Assembly (NCBI GenBank): GCA_023144115.1
Contig: JAGLGH010000089.1
Coordinates: 1-15,037, forward strand
Direction of reading: 5' to 3'
Length of the DNA stretch: 15,037 nucleotides
Source: Nanobdellota archaeon
GTDB taxonomy: Archaea; Nanobdellota; Nanobdellia; Woesearchaeales; JAGLGH01
The translations under genes and the position numbers were made by a program. Under the pieces are notes generated by a model, which was not told where the DNA came from, did no database searches, and saw only the letters and a list, made by a program, of their open reading frames with translations. Shown here piece by piece: positions 7,080 through 13,459 of this stretch; positions within the stretch are counted from its first letter, which is position 1; each line of letters opens with the position of its first letter.

Positions 7080-7288
7080 TTTATATACCTCTGTTATGCT
7101 TTTGCATATATTGTTTTAAAGAGGTCCAGAAACAGAGTAACTTTATGTCTCCAGTATAAGCGAGCCCTTGAGCCTGCTTACCCCTCGATGTGAGGTGTTA
7201 ATCAATGTTAGTTTATAAATATTTTGGATTTAATGATTAAATTTAAATTAGGGGGAGATTAACTGAGGAGGAGTAAATCCCAGGAAGA
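7080..7288. other. Divergent intergenic region, possible structured leader
   Basis: This gene-free stretch separates rps15 (minus) from the 236-aa gene (plus). It holds a TATGC/GCATA hairpin (7095-7108). It also has a compact GC-richer part (about 7150-7196) with TAAGC/GCTTA arms, a CCTC/GAGG hairpin and a GAGCC direct repeat. A TATA-like element readable on either strand (gtttataaatattt, about 7210-7223) could start a transcript toward rps15, which would carry the structured part as a leader of about 100 nt. A purine-rich patch lies at 7250-7274. No ncRNA family was recognised. Confidence 0.35.
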
Positions 7289-7297
7289 TTTATAAAT
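7289..7297 (+). promoter_or_regulatory. TATA box for the 236-aa gene
   Basis: TTTATAAAT preceded by a purine-rich BRE-like GGAAGA. Its centre is 26 nt before ATG 7319, predicting a leaderless mRNA and excluding the upstream in-frame ATG at 7301 as the start. Confidence 0.65.
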
Positions 7298-7318
7298 CAA
7301 ATGTCCTTATCGACTACC

Positions 7319-8029
7319 ATGGATATAGCAAAGTATCTAGAGGACACGGAATTTAATTTAGAAAGCCCCCATATAAGAAATACTGAGGAGGGATTATTTA
7401 TTAATGAGACTAGTCTTGAATATATTGCATCAAGACTCCTTAAGCATATTAGGAACAGTTCTTTTAATGGAATTTTATCAAAAAAAGACATTAGAACGGA
7501 AATAGAAGATAATAATAAATATTATCTTTCTGAAGATGATAATTGTTTAGTTGGATATGTTATAAATAAAGCAAATGTTAAAAAAGCTATTTTAAATCAT
7601 GGCATTTTAATTTCCTGTCGGGAAAAAATAATGAAAAATGATCCTATATTTAGATATGATAAAAACATAGAAATATTAAACAATCAGAGATATTGCGCTT
7701 TATTTAATCTTGATAAGATATACCATATTGGGGCTCATAGCTTTGAAATGTTTGTGCATAGGATGGACAAATCTGAAGCTATGAAAAAGCAGTTAAGAAA
7801 TAAATTCCCTCATGATTTAAGAGATTATATGAAATCACTTTACATAATGATTAAATCTTCTGTTTTAGTTGACAGAAAAAACTATATTTCACAAATATTA
7901 AAAAACAACTTCAAAGAATGTGAATATAGGACCAATCACGGATGGATTTTTGTGATAGAAAAAGGCAATATGTTAAAAACCTGTTATGAAGTTGGAAAAA
8001 TCTCTAAAAAAGGATATAAATTAAAATAA
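7319..8029 (+). CDS. Unrecognised 236-aa protein
   Basis: The protein starts MDIAKYLEDTEFNLESPHIR. It is mixed helix and strand, rich in Lys, Asn and Ile, with scattered Cys (for example ILISCREK, QRYCALF, KECEYRT). No signal peptide, membrane segment or catalytic motif is clear; H-x4-H-like spacing in YHIGAHSFEMFVHRM is the only cluster that might bind metal. I do not recognise a family. The start is set by the TATA box 26 nt upstream; the frame also has ATG 7301, too close to the TATA box. It is flanked by highly conserved translation genes (rps15 and EF-1alpha) yet is strongly AT-biased in codon use, suggesting a recent or fast-evolving insertion between core genes. Confidence 0.7.
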   Translation: MDIAKYLEDTEFNLESPHIRNTEEGLFINETSLEYIASRLLKHIRNSSFNGILSKKDIRTEIEDNNKYYLSEDDNCLVGYVINKANVKKAILNHGILISCREKIMKNDPIFRYDKNIEILNNQRYCALFNLDKIYHIGAHSFEMFVHRMDKSEAMKKQLRNKFPHDLRDYMKSLYIMIKSSVLVDRKNYISQILKNNFKECEYRTNHGWIFVIEKGNMLKTCYEVGKISKKGYKLK

Positions 8030-8169
8030 TTTTCTGAGTAGGGTTTGATTTAAAACCTGAGTTCCTGCAAAAGAGATTCTTGATATTCTAAGAAATAGGG
8101 GTGCAATCATTTCTGTATACTACATACTACAGATTTTAATTTTAACATATTTTAATTTTAATAGAAACT
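8030..8169. repeat. AT-rich upstream region with a 12-bp direct repeat
   Basis: The stretch before the EF-1alpha promoter has two copies of ATTTTAATTTTA (8133-8144 and 8149-8160), preceded by a TACTACATACTACA repeat. No gene is seen. The repeats may simply be an AT-rich upstream promoter region. Confidence 0.35.
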
Positions 8170-8178
8170 TTTATAAAT
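8170..8178 (+). promoter_or_regulatory. TATA box of the EF-1alpha gene
   Basis: TTTATAAAT centred about 89 nt before ATG 8263, implying transcription from near 8200 and a leader of about 60 nt with GGAGGA at 8249-8254. Confidence 0.6.
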
Positions 8179-8262
8179 AGCGCAATACTTCCTCTAACAA
8201 TCAAAGGACATTAAAATCCCTATGATTTATTATAAAAAATTGAAAAACGGAGGATTATCAAA

Positions 8263-9552
8263 ATGGCAAGAGAAAAACCACATATAAACATTGTCTTTGT
8301 CGGACATGTTGATCATGGTAAATCAACTACTGTAGGAAGGCTTCTTTTTGACAGTGGCAGCATTGATGAACAGGCTATGAGAAAACTTAAAGAGAAAGCA
8401 GAAGAACTTGGAAAGGGCGGATTTGAATTTGCATTCGTTATGGACAACCTGAAAGAAGAAAGGGAAAGGGGAGTTACCATTGACCTTGCGCATAAGAAAT
8501 TCGAGACAGACAAGTATTATTTCACAATAATAGATGCACCAGGTCACAGAGACTTTATCAAGAACATGATTACAGGCGCATCCCAGGCTGATGCAGGTGT
8601 TCTAGTTGTTGCTGCAAATGATAGCGTAAGTGCGCAGACAAAAGAGCATGTATATCTATCAAAAACACTTGGTGTAAACCAGATGATTGTTGCAATCAAT
8701 AAGATGGATATCAGCGGAGTTGACTATTCTGAAGAAAAATACAACAAAGTCAAGGCAGATGTATCAGAACTTCTTACAAGTGTAGGTTACAAGCCAGATG
8801 AAATATCATTCCTTGCAATTGCTTCATTACAGGGAGATAATATAGTCAAAAAAAGTGACAAGATGCCATGGTACAAAGGACCAACACTTCTTGAAGCTAT
8901 GGACAAGATTAATCCACCAGAAAAACCAACAGGTTTGCCTCTAAGGCTTCCAATCCAGGATGTATATAACATCACAGGTATTGGAGTAGTTCCAGTTGGA
9001 AGAGTTGAGACTGGAGTCATGAAAATAGGTGACAAAGTGATGGTTGTTCCTGGAAGAGAAGGAAAAGGTGTTCCTGGTGAAGTCAAATCTATTGAGATGC
9101 ATCATGAACAGTTTACAGAAGCAGAACCTGGAGACAATATAGGTTTCAACGTAAGAGGCATAGGCAAGAAAGACATCCAAAGAGGAGATGTGCTTGGACA
9201 TGCTGACAATGTTCCAACAGTTGCGACTGAGTTCACAGCACAGATGGTAGTCCTAAATCATCCAACTGTCATTACAGTAGGCTATACTCCTGTATTCCAC
9301 ATCCATACAGCACAGGTAGCATGCCAGGTTATAGCAATCGAGAAGAAACTGAATCCTGCAACAGGCGAAGTGCTTGCAGAGAACCCAGATTTCATTAAGA
9401 ATGGCGATGCAGCTATCGTAAGGATTAAGCCTGTACAACCATTAGTGATTGAGAAACAAAAAGAGATTCCTCAGCTTTCCAGATTCGCAATAAGAGATTC
9501 TGGATCAACAGTCGCTGCAGGAATGTGCATTGATCTGGTGAAAAAAGAATAA
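8263..9552 (+). CDS. tuf: Translation elongation factor 1-alpha (aEF1A)
   Basis: A 429-residue GTPase that delivers aminoacyl-tRNA to the ribosomal A site. The GTPase motifs are complete: G1 GHVDHGKS (14-21), switch [10 protein letters not shown] (66-74), G3 DAPGH (91-95), and G4 NKMD (146-149). The domain 2 and 3 beta-barrels follow, ending in the typical [18 protein letters not shown]. Length is normal for archaea. GGAGGA lies 8 nt before the ATG. A hairpin with T-tract begins at the stop codon. rps10 follows, the usual archaeal order. Codon use is more GC-balanced than in the neighbouring accessory genes, as expected for a highly expressed gene. Confidence 0.99.
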   Translation: MAREKPHINIVFVGHVDHGKSTTVGRLLFDSGSIDEQAMRKLKEKAEELGKGGFEFAFVMDNLKEERERGVTIDLAHKKFETDKYYFTIIDAPGHRDFIKNMITGASQADAGVLVVAANDSVSAQTKEHVYLSKTLGVNQMIVAINKMDISGVDYSEEKYNKVKADVSELLTSVGYKPDEISFLAIASLQGDNIVKKSDKMPWYKGPTLLEAMDKINPPEKPTGLPLRLPIQDVYNITGIGVVPVGRVETGVMKIGDKVMVVPGREGKGVPGEVKSIEMHHEQFTEAEPGDNIGFNVRGIGKKDIQRGDVLGHADNVPTVATEFTAQMVVLNHPTVITVGYTPVFHIHTAQVACQVIAIEKKLNPATGEVLAENPDFIKNGDAAIVRIKPVQPLVIEKQKEIPQLSRFAIRDSGSTVAAGMCIDLVKKE

Positions 9553-9582
9553 TGGCTCAGCCATTAATTTTTTCTTATTTTT
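9551..9582 (+). terminator. Hairpin and T-tract after EF-1alpha
   Basis: AATGGC and GCCATT arms with a 3-nt loop (9551-9565) overlap the TAA stop and are followed by a T-rich run to about 9582. It would limit read-through into rps10. Confidence 0.65.
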
Positions 9583-9590
9583 CAAGACAT

Positions 9591-9615
9591 CATGATAATC
9601 AAAATGATTACCATG
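9591..9615. repeat. Near-perfect 11-bp inverted repeat upstream of rps10
   Basis: Arms CATGATAATCA (9591-9601) and TGATTACCATG (9605-9615) match at 10 of 11 positions around an AAA spacer. It lies between the EF-1alpha terminator and ATG 9649. It could be a dimeric regulator site or an RNA hairpin in the rps10 leader. Confidence 0.55.
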
Positions 9616-9648
9616 TAGCACAAAAAAGCAACCGAGAAAATAATTAAA

Positions 9649-9957
9649 ATGTCAAAAGCAAGAATAAAAATAGCAAGTACGGAAATTGAAAAAGTAAATC
9701 AGGTATGCAATTATATCAAAGATATTTCTGAAAAGACTGGTGTTAATATGCGTGGTCCTATTCCTCTTCCTACAAAGAAACTGAAACTTACTACTAGAAA
9801 GTCTCCAGATGGAGAAGGCAAGGCTTCATGGGAAAGATATGAGATGAGAGTGCATAAAAGGCTTATTGATTTAGGAATTGATGAGCGAGCATTAAGGCTT
9901 GTGATGAGAGTTCCGATTCCAGAAGGGCTTAACATCGAGATAGAAATGCTTGATTAA
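9649..9957 (+). CDS. rps10: Ribosomal protein S10 (uS10)
   Basis: A 102-residue small-subunit head protein. Family marks are [20 protein letters not shown], the 16S rRNA-contacting loop [38 protein letters not shown] and a terminal [13 protein letters not shown]. Its length matches archaeal uS10. It follows EF-1alpha, as in most archaea, but is separated by 96 nt containing a terminator and an inverted repeat, so it may have its own promoter or depend on read-through. No strong Shine-Dalgarno precedes ATG 9649. Confidence 0.98.
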   Translation: MSKARIKIASTEIEKVNQVCNYIKDISEKTGVNMRGPIPLPTKKLKLTTRKSPDGEGKASWERYEMRVHKRLIDLGIDERALRLVMRVPIPEGLNIEIEMLD

Positions 9958-9971
9958 GCAAAAGATTTCTT

Positions 9972-9997
9972 AAATAAACTTTTTATTTGATTTTTTA
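9972..9997 (+). terminator. Terminator after rps10
   Basis: AAATAAA (9972-9978) and TTTATTT (9982-9988) form a hairpin with a 3-nt loop. A run of T follows at 9991-9996. Confidence 0.6.
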
Positions 9998-10004
9998 GTT
10001 ATAC

Positions 10005-10013
10005 TTATATAAA
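10005..10013 (+). promoter_or_regulatory. TATA box of the lipoprotein gene
   Basis: TTATATAAA centred 26 nt before ATG 10035, predicting a leaderless transcript. Confidence 0.65.
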
Positions 10014-10034
10014 ATTGCAGCATCTCGTTAATAT

Positions 10035-10655
10035 ATGGGACTAAAGACAACAGCAGTGATTGCATGCGGACTTCTGATGATGTATGGGGGAATTGGCTGT
10101 AAGGATAATATTTTTACCAAACAAGAGTTAACTGAGGGAAAGGATATTATTTATGCAACTGAACTTTTTGATAAGAATATTTGCGCAAGTTTAAGATATT
10201 TAAAATCTGCTTTGGGCGAAGATGTTCCAAAGAATTATGATTCTAATGAAATAATAAGAACAACGGAAGAAGTGATTGACAAATATAGCAAGAAGGCATA
10301 TTGTAGGGATGTATTATTAGGGCTTGCAAAAGAAGCAGATAAGTATGAAAGAAAGGAAACTGCAGGAGATATTCTCAAAAAAGAACTGGATGATTTGGAT
10401 GAGAGAGATTGTTCTGATTCATTTAAATATCATCTCTGGATGGTATATAGAATTGAACAGGGAAAAACAGATTCAATTGGGGCTACGCATAAGAATCTTA
10501 AGGATTTTTATAAGAAAAATGACTTGGTCAATTATGATACTGTTACCCAGCTATTCAGACAGATTGAAAGAAAGTTTCCAGAAAATAATTCTCGTTTTGA
10601 GGATATGGTAATACAAAAAAATAATTTTGGGCAAATTTTTTCAAAACTTTTATAA
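10035..10655 (+). CDS. Putative lipoprotein, helical, unknown function
   Basis: A 206-residue protein. Residues 1-21 form a signal peptide (MGLKTTAVIACGLLMMYGGI) ending in a lipobox-like GIGC, so C22 is the likely lipidated residue. The remaining ~185 residues are charged and helical, with spaced cysteines (ICASLRY, YCRDVL, DCSDSF) and a TPR/alpha-solenoid feel, but no repeat is clear enough to name. The start fits a leaderless mRNA from the TATA box at 10005-10013. It stands alone between rps10 and tRNA-Ser; the tRNA promoter overlaps its stop codon. An anchored surface or binding protein is an inference. Confidence 0.75.
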   Translation: MGLKTTAVIACGLLMMYGGIGCKDNIFTKQELTEGKDIIYATELFDKNICASLRYLKSALGEDVPKNYDSNEIIRTTEEVIDKYSKKAYCRDVLLGLAKEADKYERKETAGDILKKELDDLDERDCSDSFKYHLWMVYRIEQGKTDSIGATHKNLKDFYKKNDLVNYDTVTQLFRQIERKFPENNSRFEDMVIQKNNFGQIFSKLL

Positions 10656-10656
10656 A
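10649..10656 (+). promoter_or_regulatory. TATA box of tRNA-Ser
   Basis: TTTATAAA overlapping the TAA stop (10653-10655) of the lipoprotein gene. Its centre is about 31 nt before the tRNA 5' end, leaving a short 5' leader of about 5 nt. Confidence 0.5.
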
Positions 10657-10683
10657 CAATTCTAGAATATGTTATAATATATT

Positions 10684-10784
10684 GCCGAGGTCGCATAACC
10701 TGGTATTGCGCAAGCCTGGAAAATGGATAATACTAGTGAGCTTGTGTCTGCAAAGACTTCTGGGTTCAAATCCCAGCCTCGGCG
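10684..10784 (+). tRNA. tRNA-Ser(GGA) with intron
   Basis: Acceptor arms GCCGAGG (10684-10690) and CCTCGGC (10777-10783) pair perfectly, with discriminator G at 10784 (usual for tRNA-Ser); CCA is not encoded. The D arm is GCAT/TTGC (three pairs). The anticodon stem is CAAGC (10711-10715) with GCTTG (10740-10744). The anticodon GGA is at 10718-10720. The long variable arm GTCT-GCAA-AGAC marks a class II tRNA. The T arm is CTGGG-TTCAAAT-CCCAG. A 17-nt intron interrupts the anticodon loop. It reads UCC and UCU serine codons. A T-rich run (10786-10795) follows and would terminate transcription. Confidence 0.96.
10722..10738 (+). other. 17-nt tRNA intron at position 37/38
   Basis: It lies between A37 (10721) and A38 (10739). 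The splice junctions fit a bulge-helix-bulge: four pairs between CTGG (10716-10719) and CTAG (10733-10736), with 3-nt bulges AAA and TGA, each cut after the second nucleotide. The inner helix (H') looks absent, so this is a relaxed motif. Confidence 0.85.
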
Positions 10785-10951
10785 TTTATTTTTCTTCTAT
10801 CTTGTTGAAAATTTATTATTTTCTGCGTTTCAAATAGATTCTAATTGCTGAGGATCTGGTAAGCCATGCTTGTTATATGGCTGTGATTTGGAGAAATAGA
10901 GAAATACGAAGGATGGATTGCAAAAAGTATATAAATGAGGTAATATATATT
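10785..10951. other. Gap between tRNA-Ser and the small membrane operon
   Basis: It contains the tRNA terminator T-run, a 6-bp inverted repeat (AGCCAT 10862-10867 and ATGGCT 10877-10882) and a TATA-like GTATATAAATG at 10927-10937. No gene is seen. Confidence 0.4.
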
Positions 10952-11209
10952 ATGATTAATATGGGTTCTTCCATAAAACAAGCCTTATTGGATGAGATAG
11001 AAACTTATGGGTTATTTGTTTCAATTCTTATGATACTCTCAATAATATTTTTAATTCTCAGCTTTACATTACTTGTGTTTTTGCCGAGTTATTATGCTGA
11101 TAACTGTGAATTAAAGCTTGCATTTGCTTCAGTTGGAACATTTTTAGTGTCGACTGGATTATTTCAAAGAGCTAGGAACGCCTCTAACAAAGCAGGAAAG
11201 AAAAAATGA
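10952..11209 (+). CDS. Small two-helix membrane protein
   Basis: An 85-residue protein starting MINMGSSIKQALLDEIETYG. There are two membrane segments: about residues 20-47 (LFVSILMILSIIFLILSFTL and beyond) and 58-75 (LKLAFASVGTFLVSTGLF), then a basic tail RARNASNKAGKKK. No family is recognised. A longer frame begins at ATG 10877, but that start would lie upstream of the TATA box at 10927-10937; GAGGT about 10 nt before ATG 10952 supports the later start. Its stop overlaps the next ATG (ATGA), so it is coupled to the 45-aa gene. Both may form one membrane complex. Confidence 0.65.
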   Translation: MINMGSSIKQALLDEIETYGLFVSILMILSIIFLILSFTLLVFLPSYYADNCELKLAFASVGTFLVSTGLFQRARNASNKAGKKK

Positions 11210-11343
11210 AATTTAAAAAAAGCCAAATTGATCCGAGGATTCTCACTACTTTAGGAGGTTTTGCTCTAGGATATGCTATAAATGGAATTCAAGGTGCAAT
11301 TATAGGTGCAATTATAGGTTTTGCAATCTCTTATTTTAAATAA
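11206..11343 (+). CDS. 45-aa glycine-zipper membrane peptide
   Basis: A 45-residue protein beginning MKFKKSQIDPRILTTLGGFA. It has a basic head and then one hydrophobic helical hairpin with glycines at spacing suited to helix packing (GGFALGYAINGIQGAIIGAI). The repeated part GAIIG-AIIG comes from two tandem 12-bp units GGTGCAATTATA. The ATG overlaps the upstream TGA by 4 nt (ATGA), and AGGAAAG lies 5 nt before it, so translation is coupled to the 85-aa gene. No family is recognised; such glycine-zipper peptides can form oligomeric membrane structures, but no function is claimed here. Confidence 0.65.
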   Translation: MKFKKSQIDPRILTTLGGFALGYAINGIQGAIIGAIIGFAISYFK

Positions 11344-11558
11344 AATCCTTAGTAGCAGTTGCAACGGTCTTCATTATTCTAATTCCTTTATTGCCTGCAT
11401 TTAGTGCTACTTTTATTGCTGAGAAGAACATAAGGTAAAGCATGAGCAGGTTTGCTATGCTGAATGCTCATTATCATTACCAGAATCTTAAAGTTCTCAA
11501 AGAGCTGGATTTCAATTAGCATAGAGCAGGTAAATGAATCGATGGAAGGATATCATCC
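11340..11558 (+). pseudogene. Possible remnant of a secreted-protein gene
   Basis: In one frame (11343-11435) the bases encode KSLVAVATVFIILIPLLPAF then SATFIAEKNIR before a TAA: the shape of a signal peptide with a cleavage site, but with no start codon. The same frame resumes after the stop as MSRFAMLNAHYHYQNLKVLK and ends at TAG near 11517. A shift to another frame then gives SISIEQVNESMEGYHPYASP. This pattern fits a decayed exported-protein gene cut off by the convergent gene at 11559. It could also be chance in AT-rich DNA. An inverted repeat (ATGAGCA 11442-11448, TGCTCAT 11465-11471) is present. Confidence 0.3.
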
Positions 11559-12485
11559 TTATGCTTCTCCCGCAATAAATCTTGCTCTTAAATCAATAAT
11601 TGCTTCAATTATCTCCTGCAAAAGGGATAATTCTGCTTCTACTAAAGTAATTATATCCTCTGGAAGTTCTTTATCTTCTTTCCTAAAATGAGCAAATTTA
11701 TTTAATCTGTTATATAAATCTCTTGCATTATTCCTTAGTTTTTCAATAATATCTAAATATGAATTATCAGTTATTTCTTTAAAACCTATTATTGCAAATT
11801 TAATTCTTGATCTTTGAGTTATTCCCCCAGCTTGAGAGTATTCAACCCAGTTCCATTTCTTAATTTCGTCATTAGGATCCAATTTTTTAGGCAAATCACT
11901 TAACACTTCTCTCATAGAATGGCAAGCATTTTTATACCATCCCAATTTATCCCGTTGAATAAATATTTGCCAAGCATTATCAAAATCTCTTCTAAGTGAG
12001 TGGCTTATTTTTGCTAATTTCTCAGCAATTTCATCTTTTCTTTCAATAGCAGAAAATGTTTTGATTTTTTTTGATATTTCTTTCATTTTAGGAATCTCTC
12101 TTAATATTTTACATCCACTATGAGAAATGTCAACTATGCTTCCCGAAGTAGAAGCTAGAGCTGTGGTAGTACTTACTAATGCTTCAGTACTTAATCTTGT
12201 GTGATCTATATCTTCATAAGTTTTTTCAGTAAAACTAAGCCCAGTATATAGGGAGCCACTGACACTGCTTATCATACTTGCCCAGACTGGGTCTTGATCA
12301 TTATAGTATTTTTCAGGGAGAGCACTAAAAAAATCTCGGCTTACTTGCAGTCTTGATAAATCTATCTCATTATTGGTTTTTATTGCAATAACATCCTGTT
12401 GTACTTTGCGTAGGCTTTCATTAATCTCTGCTTTATATCCAATTATATCATCAAATTGTTTAATAATCTCTTTTTTATCTGCCAT
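11559..12485 (-). CDS. Helical protein, C-terminus like pPIWI-associated predicted nucleases
   Basis: A 308-residue, all-helical soluble protein. Residues 1-50 look coiled coil. Residues 163-300 follow a pattern I recall from the predicted pPIWI-associating nuclease families: FDNAWQIF, ACHSMREVLSDL, LDPNDEIKKW, then a basic TQRSRIKFAI and LYNRLNKFAHFRK. The last holds R260-x5-H266, compatible with a HEPN RNase motif. If correct, it would be a conflict or defence effector, but the resemblance is weak and recalled rather than searched. ATG 12485 has AGAGGA upstream and a TATA box at 12531-12539. A hairpin (AAGGAT/ATCCTT, 11546-11560) overlaps its stop codon. Confidence 0.7.
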   Translation of the reverse strand: MADKKEIIKQFDDIIGYKAEINESLRKVQQDVIAIKTNNEIDLSRLQVSRDFFSALPEKYYNDQDPVWASMISSVSGSLYTGLSFTEKTYEDIDHTRLSTEALVSTTTALASTSGSIVDISHSGCKILREIPKMKEISKKIKTFSAIERKDEIAEKLAKISHSLRRDFDNAWQIFIQRDKLGWYKNACHSMREVLSDLPKKLDPNDEIKKWNWVEYSQAGGITQRSRIKFAIIGFKEITDNSYLDIIEKLRNNARDLYNRLNKFAHFRKEDKELPEDIITLVEAELSLLQEIIEAIIDLRARFIAGEA

Positions 12486-12530
12486 CCTCTTAAATTCCTC
12501 TTTTGCTTTTTTATCAAATTTTTAATTAAT

Positions 12531-12539
12531 TTATATAAA
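12531..12539 (-). promoter_or_regulatory. TATA box of the 308-aa gene
   Basis: Minus strand TTTATATAA, about 50 nt before ATG 12485; transcription from near 12509 gives a short leader with a Shine-Dalgarno. The gene is therefore transcribed separately from the 187-aa gene. Confidence 0.55.
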
Positions 12540-12876
12540 GAACTAAACTTTATAATCTGAGTCTAAAGAAAGGCTCCTATATATAATATTGTTTTTCTCA
12601 TATATAAACACTTCGCCATTAGAGAGGAGTTATTACGCAGTTCCCAATTTCCGTTATAATTTAACTAATTGTGAAACGTCTGAAAACCAAGAATTTCAGT
12701 GCTAGAAGCTCTGAAACAGCAAAACAGATAATCGAATTAAAAAGATAAAATTCAGCCAAGTCAAGAACAACTCAAGAAAAAATGGGCGGTTTGATGATGC
12801 TTTTTGGAAAACGTATCCTAAAGCGTAAACTTAGAGCAGGGTAGCCCCTAGGAATAACGCCTGAGTTTTTTATTTT
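12540..12876. other. Gene-free stretch, possible plus-strand transcript
   Basis: No convincing gene is found. On the plus strand a TATA-like CATATATAAA (12600-12608) could start a transcript near 12631; two T6 runs (12866-12871, 12873-12878) could end it, giving an RNA of about 240 nt. The interval is less AT-rich than its surroundings. One frame has short coding-like pieces (VKRLKTKNFSARSSETAKQI, then MGGLMMLFGKRILKRKLRAG) broken by stops, so a decayed gene is the alternative. No known RNA family is recognised. Confidence 0.3.
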
Positions 12877-13440
12877 TTAAATAAGTCCAAACCCACCAAA
12901 ACTTATCTTATCCCAATGTTTAATAAGAAGATCAATTATTTTTGGAGCATAAGTTGCACCGTGTTTTAAGATATTTCCCATAATTATTTTTAATTTTGAT
13001 TTATCTGGATTAGGTTTGGAAATTTCTTCTTCAAATTCCTTAACCATATTTTCAATTAGAATATCTATCTTAATATCCATTGACTGATTCTGAGTTTGAC
13101 TAATATTAAATACTTGTTGAGGCAGTCCAGCATTATTTTGTGCTTCCTCAACTTCCACACCTAATTTTAAACAAATTCTATCTAATTGATCATGAACTTG
13201 CGAAATGGTTTCTTTAATTTCCTTTGGATTGACTCTTTCAGAAAACCAGCCTACACTCACTTGCTCAATCTCAGAAAAGTCGTCTATCCATTCCTCTTCT
13301 TCATCAGATAATTTCTGTTTAATTTGTTCAATATGATTTACATAATCATTACATTTTTCTTCAGAAAGGCTTTTGTTTAGATCTTTGCTTAATCTCTTAT
13401 AGAACACTTTTACTTTATTTTTGATATTACCTAATGTCAT
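12877..13440 (-). CDS. Helical accessory protein with Gln/Asn-rich linker
   Basis: A 187-residue soluble protein in two helical parts. Residues 1-100 are charged and coiled-coil-like. A short polar linker VFNISQTQNQSM (110-121) joins them to a C-terminal helical domain with FEEEISKPNPDKSKLKIIMG, HGATYAPKIIDLLIKHWDKI. The Q/N/S linker followed by a small helical end is a layout I associate with uncharacterised defence-linked and AbiTii-like proteins; it is not enough to name a family. GAGGGA lies 5 nt before the ATG, and the start is 19 nt after the stop of the nuclease-TPR gene, so the two form an operon and likely work together. Confidence 0.75.
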   Translation of the reverse strand: MTLGNIKNKVKVFYKRLSKDLNKSLSEEKCNDYVNHIEQIKQKLSDEEEEWIDDFSEIEQVSVGWFSERVNPKEIKETISQVHDQLDRICLKLGVEVEEAQNNAGLPQQVFNISQTQNQSMDIKIDILIENMVKEFEEEISKPNPDKSKLKIIMGNILKHGATYAPKIIDLLIKHWDKISFGGFGLI

Positions 13441-13459
13441 ACTAATCCCTCAAAACTCT

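Noticed and set aside
8133..8160. Two ATTTTAATTTTA copies considered as a CRISPR-like or iteron repeat
   Set aside because: Only two copies of low-complexity AT sequence; best read as promoter-upstream DNA.
10684..11560. tRNA-Ser 3' end as an integration site for the accessory block
   Set aside because: No repeat of the tRNA 3' end was found downstream in the window and no integrase is present; the right boundary is not visible.
12792..12864. C/D-box-like TGATGA (12792-12797) and CTGA (12861-12864) on the plus strand, suggesting a box C/D sRNA
   Set aside because: Spacing is long, no clear C'/D' pair or terminal stem is visible, and these short motifs occur by chance.
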